Below, piece after piece: positions 33,264 to 41,254 of a stretch of DNA of 64,000 bases. Positions within the stretch are counted from its first letter, which is position 1. Each line of letters begins with the position of its first letter. The notes below the pieces were generated by a model. That model was not told the DNA's origin. It ran no database searches and saw only the letters and a program-made list of their open reading frames with translations. Location of the stretch: assembly GCF_016031615.1 (NCBI RefSeq), contig NZ_JACYXC010000001.1, forward strand, positions 372,001 to 436,000, in the 5' to 3' direction. Position numbers and translations under genes: made by a program. The stretch comes from Streptomyces pactum (GTDB lineage Bacteria > Actinomycetota > Actinomycetes > Streptomycetales > Streptomycetaceae).

Positions 33264-34240
33264 CGCGCCCGGCGCGTCCCCGGGCGCCCGTATGCCTCCG
33301 CACGCGCGCGTGTGCCTCCGCACGCCCGGGGCGACCCTGACGGCCTCCCGTCCGCCGCGCACGCCGTGCCCCGCACGTCGCCCTGGCGGCACCGCCCGCC
33401 CGCGGCCTTTCCCCTGTCACCGTGTCCGTCGTTGCCGGCCTGGTCAGCATCCGTGACCGCCGGGGCCCCGTCCGCCGCTGTTGCCCCGCACGTCACCGGC
33501 CGTCCTGTCCGCCGGCTTCCGCTCCGGCCGACGCCGGCCCGGGCGGTCCCGGACGTCCCGGTTCCACCTCTGGGACCCGTCACCGCCGGTCCCGGGCCAC
33601 TCGTTCGGGCGGTTCTGACGGCAGCCCCACGGCCGGAGCCGGCCCGGCACCGCCCGGGTGGCGGTGGTTGTCCTGGTCCGGGCGGTCCGGGTTCGGTCCG
33701 CGCAGGGGCTGGCCTGGAGAGGCCGGGACCCGGGCGGCAGTGACGCGCGCACCCGCACGCCGCCCCGGCGGCGCGGCGCGGGGGCCCACCGCCAAACCCA
33801 CCCGCGCTCCGGCCCGCCCGCGCGAGCCCCGTCCAGCCGTGCGGGGCCGTCGCGGCCCGCCCGGGCACTGCCCCCGCCGGCCCGGCCGGCACCATCGACG
33901 GACCGGGCGCCAATGGCGGGCCGGACCGTAGCGGCCCCGACCGTAGCGGGCCGGACCGGGCCCGGCGACCCGGGCGCCACCGACGACCGGGCGTCCGTCA
34001 CCGGCGGGCTCCCCGGCCGCGGTCCGGAGCAGGCCCGGCCGGCGTCATCGGCAGACCGAACGCCATCGCCCGACCCGACCGGACCAGGCCGAACCGGACC
34101 CGGCGTCCCGGGCGGCGGGCCCGGACTGCGAAAACGCCCACCCCGCCCCGGCGCGGTGTCCCCGGCTCGCCGGGGCGCGCCCGCGGTGGTAGGGATGGCC
34201 GGAGGGCACGTCCGCGGCACCGACCGAGGAGCGGTCCGGC
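33264..34240. other. 977-bp intergenic region without a supported gene
   Basis: Very GC-rich DNA with several overlapping open frames in both strands, all of low-complexity Pro/Arg/Gly/Ala composition and without RBS or conserved motif. Short repeats of CGGGCGCC, GGTCCGG and ACCGTAGCGG(G/C)CC (33923-33955) occur. It may hold a decayed gene. The last 30 bases contain GAGGAG serving the LMF-like gene. Confidence 0.5.
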
Positions 34241-35890
34241 ATGGAGTGGTTCACCTCGTCCGACTACTGGCTGAGCCGGCTGGTCTTCCAGCGCGGGCTG
34301 GCCGCCCTGTACGTGGTCGCGTTCCTCGCCGCGGCCCTGCAGTTCCGGGCGCTGATCGGTGAGCGCGGGATGCTGCCGGTGCCCCGGTTCACCGCCCGGG
34401 TGCCGTTCCGCCGCGCGCCCAGCCTCTTCCACTGGCGCTACTCCGACCGGCTGTTCGCCGGGTGCGCCTGGCTGGGGGCGGCGCTGGCGGCCGCGGTCGC
34501 GGCGGGGGCGGCCGACGCCGTTCCGCTGCCGGCCGCGATGGCGATGTGGCTGGTGCTGTGGCTGCTGTACCTGTCGATCGTGAACGTCGGGCAGCTCTGG
34601 TACGGCTTCGGGTGGGAGTCGCTGCTGCTGGAGACCGGGTTCCTCGCGGTGTTCCTCGGCAACGACGAGGTCGGGCCGCCGGTGCTCGTCCTGTGGCTGC
34701 TGCGCTGGCTGCTGTTCCGGCTGGAGTTCGGCGCCGGACTGATCAAGATGCGCGGGGACCGCTGCTGGCGCGACCTGACGTGCCTGTACTACCACCACGA
34801 GACCCAGCCGATGCCGGGCCCGCTGAGCTGGTTCTTCCACCGGATGCCGCGGCCGCTGCACCGGGTGGAGGCGGCCGCCAGCCACGTCACCCAGCTGGTG
34901 GTGCCGTTCCTGCTGTTCACCCCGCAGCCGGTGGCGAGCGTGGCGGCCGGGGTGATCGTGGTCACCCAGCTCTGGCTGGTGGCCTCCGGCAACTTCTCCT
35001 GGCTCAACTGGCTGACGGTGCTGCTGGCGCTCTCCGCGGTGGACGGCCGCCGCGCTGCCCGGGTCCTCGGGCTGCCCGGCCCGCGCGACCTCGCCGGTCC
35101 CCCGGTCTGGTACCAGGTACTGGTCTGGGCGCTGCTGGCGCTGGTGGCGGTGCTCAGCTACCTGCCGGTGCGCAACCTGCTCTCCGGGGGCCAGCTGATG
35201 AACTACTCGTTCACCTCGCTGCACCTGGTCAACACCTACGGGGCCTTCGGCAGCGTCACCCGGAGCCGGCGGGAGATCGTGATCGAGGGCACCACCGACC
35301 CGGTCGTCACCCCGGCCACGGTGTGGCGGGAGTACGAGTTCAAGGGCAAGCCCGGCGATGTTCGCCGGCGGCCCCGGCAGTACGCGCCGTACCACCTGCG
35401 ACTGGACTGGCTGATGTGGTTCGCCGCGCTCTCCCCCGGCTACGCCCGGCCGTGGTTCGAGCCGCTGGTCGCCCGGCTGCTCGTCAACGACCGGGACACC
35501 CTGCGGCTGCTGCGGACCAACCCGTTCCCCCGACGCCCCGCCCGCCCGCGTCCGGGCCTCGCGTCCACCTGTACCGCTTCACCACCCCGGCAGGAGCGGC
35601 GCGCCACCGGCGCCTGGGTGGCACCGGACCCCGGTCGGCGAGCTGCTGCCACCGGTGGGACCAGGAACAGGTACGGCGGTAGCCCGCCACCCGCGCACCG
35701 GTGGGCGGGCGCGGACGCGACGGGCGGACGGCGGGCGGGCGGGGGCTCGGCGGCCACGGAGGCGGACAGGGCGCGGCGCGCGGGCGGCCACCACGGCCGG
35801 CGGGGCCGGCCCCGGACCGGCCGCCCGCCGGCTCAGCCCGGGTCGGGGGGCAGGTCCCGGGCGCCCAGCCGCAGGTGCTCGATGTGGTAG
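34241..35890 (+). CDS. lipase maturation factor-like membrane protein, C-terminus out of frame
   Basis: A polytopic membrane protein with about eight hydrophobic segments. It has the LMF1-family motif order: SRLVFQRGLAALYVVAFLAA, WYGFGWESLLLETGFLAVFLG, RWLLFRLEFGAGLIKMRGD near residue 165, and TVWREYEFKGKPGDVRRRPRQYAPYHLRLDWLMWFAAL near residue 365. In vertebrates LMF1 matures lipases in the ER; the bacterial role is unknown. The family-like ending is broken after TNPFP (about 35525). VHLYRFTTPA lies in a second frame, ERRATGAW in the first again, and TPVGELLPPVG in the third. The last ~115 residues of the printed frame are therefore probably not native, and they overlap the ArsR gene's 3' end. 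GAGGAG precedes ATG 34241. Confidence 0.78.
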   Translation: MEWFTSSDYWLSRLVFQRGLAALYVVAFLAAALQFRALIGERGMLPVPRFTARVPFRRAPSLFHWRYSDRLFAGCAWLGAALAAAVAAGAADAVPLPAAMAMWLVLWLLYLSIVNVGQLWYGFGWESLLLETGFLAVFLGNDEVGPPVLVLWLLRWLLFRLEFGAGLIKMRGDRCWRDLTCLYYHHETQPMPGPLSWFFHRMPRPLHRVEAAASHVTQLVVPFLLFTPQPVASVAAGVIVVTQLWLVASGNFSWLNWLTVLLALSAVDGRRAARVLGLPGPRDLAGPPVWYQVLVWALLALVAVLSYLPVRNLLSGGQLMNYSFTSLHLVNTYGAFGSVTRSRREIVIEGTTDPVVTPATVWREYEFKGKPGDVRRRPRQYAPYHLRLDWLMWFAALSPGYARPWFEPLVARLLVNDRDTLRLLRTNPFPRRPARPRPGLASTCTASPPRQERRATGAWVAPDPGRRAAATGGTRNRYGGSPPPAHRWAGADATGGRRAGGGSAATEADRARRAGGHHGRRGRPRTGRPPAQPGSGGRSRAPSRRCSMW

Positions 35891-36195
35891 ACGGCCTCGT
35901 CCAGCAGCTGGGCGACGTGGTTGTCGTAGAGGCTGTAGACGATCCGCCGCCCCCGCCGGGACCCGGTCACCAGGCCCAGGGCGCGCAGCAGCCGGAGCTG
36001 GTGGGAGACCGCGGACTGCTCCATGCCGACGGCGCCGGCGAGTTCGGTCACCGCGCACGGCCCCTGGCGGAGCCGGGTGAGGATCATCAGCCGCGAGGGG
36101 GTGGCCAGCGCCTGCAGGGTCGCGGCGATGGTGGCCGCGGCATCGGCGTCCAGCAGTGTGGCCGGCGTGGTGCGGCCGTCGGCTCCATGTCCCAT
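35833..36195 (-). CDS. ArsR/SmtB family metal-sensing repressor with alpha-5 zinc site
   Basis: A 120-residue winged helix. CAVTELAGAVGMEQSAVSHQLRLLRALGLVTGSRRGRRIVYSLYD covers the recognition helix and wing. The C-terminal helix DNHVAQLLDEAVYHIEH matches exactly the D-x-H-x10-H-x2-(E/H) alpha-5 site known from SmtB and CzrA, which binds Zn(II) or Co(II); the alpha-3 CxC arsenic/cadmium site is absent. So it should repress until zinc or cobalt binds. A 26-bp operator-like dyad separates it from the divergent P1B ATPase. ATG 36195 follows a TACGAT -10-like box by 7 nt, suggesting a leaderless transcript; ATG 36204 is an alternative. Confidence 0.9.
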   Translation of the reverse strand: MGHGADGRTTPATLLDADAAATIAATLQALATPSRLMILTRLRQGPCAVTELAGAVGMEQSAVSHQLRLLRALGLVTGSRRGRRIVYSLYDNHVAQLLDEAVYHIEHLRLGARDLPPDPG

Positions 36196-36216
36196 GCGGG
36201 TCATCGTATCCGTGTC

Positions 36217-36242
36217 AACATGTGAAGACCTCTTCATGTGTT
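36217..36242. promoter_or_regulatory. ArsR/SmtB-type operator between regulator and ATPase
   Basis: AACA-TG-TGAAG-ACCT-CTTCA-TG-TGTT is an imperfect 12-2-12-like dyad with 9 of 11 arm positions paired. It is flanked by -10-like boxes on both sides (TACGAT on the minus strand at 36203-36208; TATGGT on the plus strand at 36246-36251), so one bound dimer could block both promoters. Confidence 0.75.
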
Positions 36243-36302
36243 CCGCTATGGTGGTGCCGCCCTCCCGCTCTTCTCCCCCTCCCGGAAACGAGGTCTCCCG
36301 CG

Positions 36303-38416
36303 ATGTCAGCCGCGCTGGTCGAGGACCGGCCCACCCCCGCCGCGGAACGCCCGGCGCCCGGTACGGCGCGCCGTACCGCCTTCACCGCCCTGCCGGAGGT
36401 CCGTGGGCCGCGCTGTCCGCCCTGGCCTTCCTGCTCGCCTTCCCGCTCGATCTCGCCGGTGCCCCGGCCTGGACCTGGGGCCCGCTCTACGCGGTGTGCT
36501 ACGCGGCCGGCGGGTGGGACCCGGCCGTGGCCGGGCTGAGCGCGCTGCGCGGGAAGACCCTCGACGTGGACCTGCTGATGGTGGTGGCCGCGCTGGGTGC
36601 GGCGGCCATCGGCCAGTTCCTCGACGGCGGCCTGCTCATCGTCATCTTCGCCGTCTCCGGGGCACTGGAGGCGCTGGCCACCGAGCGCACGGCGGCCTCG
36701 GTGCGCGGACTGCTCGACCTGGCGCCGGCCACGGCCGTCCGGGTCGGCGCCACCCCCCGCCCGGACGGCACCGCGCCCGGCGTGGAGGGTGCCCCGTCCG
36801 GCCCGGAGGGCGCCGCCACCGTCCGGCCGGACGGTGGCGCACCGGCCGGGACCGCCGAGGAGGTGGTCCCGGTCGCCGCGCTGCGGATCGGCGACACCGT
36901 CCTGGTGCGTCCCGGTGAACGCCTGCCGGCCGACGGCACGGTGGTCGGCGGTGCGAGCGAGGTGGACCAGGCGACCATCACCGGGGAGCCGCTGCCGGTT
37001 CCCGTCGGGGCCGGCGACACGGTGTTCGCCGGCACCCTCAACGGCACCGGGGCGCTGCGGGTCCGGGTGGACCGCGACGCCTCGGAGTCGGTCATCGCCC
37101 GGATCGTGGCGCTCGTGGAGGAGGCGAGCGCGACCAAGGCGCCGACGCAGCTGTTCATCGAGCGGATCGAGCAGCGCTACTCGGTGGGCGTGGTCCTGGC
37201 CACCCTCGCGCTCTTCGCGGTGCCGCTCGCCTTCGGCGCGGACTTCACCCCGACGCTGCTGCGCGCCATGACGTTCATGATCGTGGCCTCGCCGTGCGCG
37301 GTGGTCCTGGCCACCATGCCACCGCTGCTCTCCGCCATCGCCAACGCCGGCCGGCACGGGGTGCTGGTGAAGTCCGCGGTGGTGATGGAGCGGCTGGGCG
37401 AGGTCACCCGGGCGGCGCTGGACAAGACCGGCACCCTCACCGAGGGCACGCCCCGGCTGGCCGAGGTACGGCTGGTGCCCGGTTCCGGATTCGACGAGTC
37501 CGCGGTGCTGGCGGCGGCGGCCGCGGCCGAGCACCCCAGCGAACACCCACTGGCCCGCGCGGTGGTCTCCGCCGCACGGGAGCGCGGGCTGACCCCGGCG
37601 GAGGCGGAGGACTTCCGGTCGGTGCCCGGCCGCGGCGTCTCGGCCGTGGTCCGCGGACGCGTCGTCGAGGTCGGCCGGCCGGACGCCCTGCTGGACGCCG
37701 GGGACGGGCCGGACGCCGGCTCCGGCGCGCACGCCCTGGCCCGGGAACTGGTCGCCGAGGCCGAGGCCGGCGGCCGCACGGCGGTGGTGGTGCTCGCCGA
37801 CGGGGCGCCGGTGGCGGTGCTCTGCCTCACCGACCGGCTCCGTCCGGGCGCCGCGGCGGCGGTGTCCGCGCTGGGCGGCCTGACCGGTAACGCGCCGGTC
37901 CTGCTGACCGGGGACAACCCGCGGGCGGCCGGACGGCTCGCGGCCGAGGCGGGCATCGGCGAGGTACGGGCCGGCCTGCTCCCCGAGGAGAAGGTGGCCG
38001 CCGTCCGTACGTGGTCCCGGGCCGGGGAGCGGGTGCTGGTGGTCGGCGACGGGGTGAACGACGCACCTGCCCTGGCCGCGGCGCACTGCGGGGTGGCGAT
38101 GGGGCGGGCCGGCTCGGACCTGGCGCTGGAGACGGCCGACGCGGTGGTGGTGCGTGACGAACTCGCCACCGTGCCGACGGTGGTCGCCCTCTCCCGGCGC
38201 GCCCGCCGGCTGGTCGTCCAGAACCTGGTGATCGCCTCCGTCTGCATCGGCGCCCTGGTGGTGTGGGACCTCGCCGGGCACCTGCCGCTGCCGCTGGGGG
38301 TCGCCGGCCACGAGGGCTCCACGGTGCTGGTGGGGCTGAACGGGCTGCGGCTGCTGCGGGAGCAGGCGTGGCACCGGGCCTGCGCCGCCGCCGAACCGGT
38401 GCGCCGGGCCGGGTGA
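36303..38416 (+). pseudogene. P1B-type metal ATPase with SPC motif, frameshift near codon 34
   Basis: With one base restored the protein is about 704 residues. ATG 36303 (GAGG upstream) encodes MSAALVEDRPTPAAERPAPG and on to ALPEVR; one base is missing near 36401-36404, and the other frame then continues WAALSALAFLLAFPLDLAG. Domain order: helices; A-domain TITGEPLPV; VASPCAVVLATMPP near residue 330; phosphorylation motif DKTGTLTEGTP near 374; SEHPLARAVV (the P1B HP motif); GDGVNDAPAL near 581; two final helices. SPC instead of CPC and no N-terminal metal domain mark the P1B-4 group (CoaT/CtpD-like), which exports Co, Zn, Cd or Fe(II). The divergent zinc/cobalt-type ArsR fits. Shown as disrupted, but an assembly error is possible. 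Confidence 0.85.
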
Positions 38417-38422
38417 ACCACC

Positions 38423-38442
38423 GCCCCGCCGACCCGCGGGGC
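38423..38442. terminator. hairpin between convergent ATPase and CDF genes
   Basis: GCCCCGC at 38423-38429 pairs with GCGGGGC at 38436-38442 over a 6-nt loop, 7 bases after the ATPase stop. Confidence 0.6.
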
Positions 38443-38524
38443 AACGGCGACGCAACGGTCCGGACATGTCAGGTGGCGGTCCCGCGGACCCGGATCGGGT
38501 GCGCGGGGCCGCCACCGGAGGACG

Positions 38525-39649
38525 TCAGGCGGTCGGCCGGACCACCGCGGCCCGGTGCACCCGCCCGTGGGCGGTGTCGCAGTGACCGTCCGGCCGCGGC
38601 GCCGCGGCGCCGGGGCGGTCCGCCACCCACTCGACCGCGGCCGGCGCGTCGTCCCGTACGTGGTCCACCTGCAAGGTGGTGTGGGTGATGCCGTACTCGG
38701 CGGCGAGCAGCGCCTCCAGTTCGCCGCGCACCGCGTGGCAGTCGCCGTCCGGCGCGACCAGGACGTGGGCGGAGAGCGACACCTCCCCGGAGGTGATCTC
38801 CCACACGTGCAGGTCGTGCACCTCGGCGACCTCCGCGTGGTCCGCCAGCCGGCCGCCCACCTCGTCCGGCTCCACCCCGGCCGGGGCGGCCTCCAGCAGG
38901 ACCCGGCCGGAGGCGCGGACCAGGCCCAGCCCCGCCTTGATCATCAGGACGACCACCACCAGGGAGGCGATGGCGTCGGCGCGGGCGAAGCCGGTCAGCA
39001 GCACCACCAGACCGGCGACCGCGGTGCCGATGAAGGCGTAGAGGTCGTTGAGGACGTGCTGGAAGGCTCCCTCCACGTTGAGCGAGGAGCGGTTGGCGCG
39101 GGACAGGCACCAGGCGGCGGCGATATTCACCACGATGCCGGCGATCCCGGTCACCAGCACCAGCCCGCCGCGCACCTCCGGCGGGTCGACCAGCCGGCTG
39201 ACCGATTCGTATCCGAGAAATGCGCCGAGCAGCAGCAGGGAGAGCCCGTTCGCCTGCGCGGAGAGAATTTCGGCCCTTTTGAGGCCGTAGGTGAAACCGC
39301 CGCGTGCCGGTCTGGCGGACAGCCGGATCGCCACCAGCGCCAGCACGATCGCGACCGCGTCGGTGAGCATGTGGGCGGCGTCCGAGATCAGCGCCACGGA
39401 ACGGGCGAGGACGCCGATGACGACCTCCACCGCCATGAATCCGGTGATCAGGGCCAGGGCTATGCCCAGCCACCGGCGGTCGGCGTCCGCCGACACCCCG
39501 TGGGCGTGGCCGTCTCCCGTCCCGTGCGCATGCCCGTGGCCGTGGCCGTGCGCCCGGTCGGCCGTCCGCTCCCCGGCCCGGCCCTTTCCCCGCGCGGGAC
39601 CCGCGTCCGGGGCCCGGTCATGACCGTGCCCGTACCGTTGAGCGCCCAC
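38525..39649 (-). CDS. cation diffusion facilitator (CDF) metal exporter
   Basis: A 374-residue CzcD/ZitB-type antiporter. The N-terminus is His-rich (AHGHGHGHAHG, then GDGHAHG), then six helices. Metal-site motifs are SDAAHMLTDA in helix 2 and HVLNDLYAF in helix 5 (H-x3-D), typical of Zn/Cd CDFs; the cytoplasmic tail EVAEVHDLHVWEITSGEVSLSAHVLV is the dimeric ferredoxin-like domain. It exports zinc and similar ions using the proton gradient. Start GTG 39649 follows a GGAGG. Together with the ArsR and the P1B ATPase it forms a zinc/cobalt efflux locus. Separate AT-rich dyads lie upstream. Confidence 0.92.
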   Translation of the reverse strand: MGAQRYGHGHDRAPDAGPARGKGRAGERTADRAHGHGHGHAHGTGDGHAHGVSADADRRWLGIALALITGFMAVEVVIGVLARSVALISDAAHMLTDAVAIVLALVAIRLSARPARGGFTYGLKRAEILSAQANGLSLLLLGAFLGYESVSRLVDPPEVRGGLVLVTGIAGIVVNIAAAWCLSRANRSSLNVEGAFQHVLNDLYAFIGTAVAGLVVLLTGFARADAIASLVVVVLMIKAGLGLVRASGRVLLEAAPAGVEPDEVGGRLADHAEVAEVHDLHVWEITSGEVSLSAHVLVAPDGDCHAVRGELEALLAAEYGITHTTLQVDHVRDDAPAAVEWVADRPGAAAPRPDGHCDTAHGRVHRAAVVRPTA

Positions 39650-39754
39650 CCTCGCCTCCTCGTTCCGTCATCAGGACAGCGCCAGTGAACAGCATTTCCC
39701 GGAATTCTTCAAAGGCTGCAATGGAGATGGTTTTCGCTAAAGGTTGAGCCGGTG

Positions 39755-39789
39755 CCGGAATTCCGGAACGGGAATTGTTTTCATTCCCG
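39755..39789. promoter_or_regulatory. paired dyads upstream of the CDF gene
   Basis: CCGGAATTCCGG (39755-39766) is a perfect palindrome, and CGGGAAT-N7-ATTCCCG (39769-39789) a perfect interrupted one. On the minus strand the second contains ATGAAAACAATTCC, which shares 10 of 15 positions with the Streptomyces Zur consensus as I recall it. The sites lie about 105-140 bp upstream of the CDF start, in an unusually AT-rich stretch. Confidence 0.45.
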
Positions 39790-40074
39790 TCCGCCGACCG
39801 GGTGACCCCGCCGGCGCCCGCCGGCCCCTCATCGCAGACCCTGGGCGGGCCCCGGACAGGCAGGGATGTTCCACGCCCTGGTCCAGGCTCTCGGTAGCCA
39901 GCCGGGGCGACGAACCCGCGGGCCCACTTGCCGCAGCCGTCCGCCGACGCTGCCCTTGCCGCCAGGCAACGCACAGGCGCCGGCTGTGCATGTCCCCAGC
40001 TCTGACCGCGGGCATCAGCAGTGCGGAAGGGGATCCCGGTTGAGATCGATGCCTCGACCAGGGACACTCGCGCG

Positions 40075-40449
40075 ATGATCCGCGGCACATCGTCTGAACC
40101 GATCGAGTGGGGCCGGGACGGACCCTGGTACCGGATCCGCATGGAGGGGTTCCAGGTGTCGTTCCTGCTCAGCGACGGTGAGGACGCGGACGAGGTCTGC
40201 AACGTCGATGTCTTCGTGACGTTGCAGGATGGATCTGACTGGACCGCGACCGTGTTCACCGTCGCGGAAGTCGAGCGCCTGATGACGCTCTGGGCGGGAA
40301 CCGACGAGGCCCTCGGAGGCCGGTACTTCCGGGTCCCGGACGGCCTGATCGTCAGGGATCCCGGCATCGGCAACATGACCGGCGTGATCGCCGGACTGAT
40401 CGAGAACGGCGAGTTCTCCGAGATCTTTCAGGCGGTGGCCAACGACTGA
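40075..40449 (+). CDS. hypothetical protein beside an immunity gene
   Basis: A 124-residue cytoplasmic protein (an upstream GTG at 40021 would make it 142). It is acidic with an alternating strand pattern: PWYRIRMEGFQVSFLL, VCNVDVFVTLQDGSDWTATVFTVAEVERLMTLW, and GRYFRVPDGLIVRD. I do not recognise a named family. Size, acidity and the next-door Imm10-type gene suggest it may be another immunity protein, which is inference. Codon use is less GC-extreme than the neighbours. AGGGAC precedes ATG 40075. Confidence 0.6.
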   Translation: MIRGTSSEPIEWGRDGPWYRIRMEGFQVSFLLSDGEDADEVCNVDVFVTLQDGSDWTATVFTVAEVERLMTLWAGTDEALGGRYFRVPDGLIVRDPGIGNMTGVIAGLIENGEFSEIFQAVAND

Positions 40450-40615
40450 TCAAACGCTGGGCCGCTGGAATCGAGGTGGGGCGTCGGGCCACGTCTGCGT
40501 CGCGCTCGCGCTCGTAGCAGCACGAGGCACATGTTCACGACGGCACCAGGCAGAGCGCTCGACCCGACGAACCTCGCCCGCACCTTCACCACACCACTCA
40601 CCCACAGACGACTAC

Positions 40616-41032
40616 TCAGAGAGAGTTCAGCCCGATCAGTTCTGGTCGCTTCTCGGGGGCTCCCCAGTCCAAGATCTCACGTAGTTTCATGGAGAGGTTC
40701 GTGATGTCGACTCCCGAATCGCGAAGGTCCACTTCCACGACAGCCGAGATTTCAAGAAGCTCCGCGTCTTCATCTGTGAACTCCAGGTCCAGCATCGCGC
40801 CGTTGAGCCGCACGCGCCGCAGACTGCCGTAAACCGTGAACCCCTGCTCGTTCGAGACGTTGTAGGAGTCCATTCCGGACTGCACCTCTTGCTCGTCTGG
40901 CTCATAGGTGGACCGCTGGATCGAGAATGACCTCTGAACGCCAGCGTCGTCGATCCCGCTGACGCCCACCTCAAGTGCCTCCTCGTCCTCGTAGTCCTCG
41001 AAGAACCCGACCTCTGTGGCGGTCAGTCTCAT
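40616..41032 (-). CDS. Imm10-type immunity protein
   Basis: A 138-residue acidic protein resembling the Imm10 family of polymorphic-toxin immunity proteins. MRLTATEVGFFEDYEDEEALEVGVS opens; FSIQRSTYEPDEQEVQSGMDSYNVSNEQG is the central block with the D-S-Y-x-V-x-x-E/D motif; and LRRVRLNGAMLDLEFTDEDAELL follows. Imm10 members neutralise nuclease-type toxins. No toxin gene is adjacent, so this is an orphan immunity gene. Codon use is distinctly less GC-biased (many A/T third positions), consistent with transfer. It is convergent with the hypothetical gene at 40075. Confidence 0.8.
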   Translation of the reverse strand: MRLTATEVGFFEDYEDEEALEVGVSGIDDAGVQRSFSIQRSTYEPDEQEVQSGMDSYNVSNEQGFTVYGSLRRVRLNGAMLDLEFTDEDAELLEISAVVEVDLRDSGVDITNLSMKLREILDWGAPEKRPELIGLNSL

Positions 41033-41254
41033 CCCTGGCCCCCCGCCTTCCATGATCCGGCACCTTTGACCCCGCCCCATGTATACACAACCAGCACTCA
41101 CAACTCCCTGACCATGCGGTTCATCGCTCCCTTACAGCTTGAGCAGGACCAGGCAGGACCGGGGCGGCACGGGCGGTCGGCGCCGTGAACCGACGGGTGG
41201 ATGGCGCGAAAAATACGGATGTCGCACGCGGAACCCGGCGCTAGGGTCACGATC

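Noticed and set aside
33264..34240. Several 200-plus-residue open frames in the gap before the LMF-like gene
   Set aside because: All are low-complexity Pro/Arg/Gly frames on overlapping strands without RBS or family match.
40450..40615. Possible transposase remnant between the two small genes
   Set aside because: Minus-strand translation gives short Cys/Arg-rich fragments without a DDE motif or terminal inverted repeats, so no insertion sequence can be supported.
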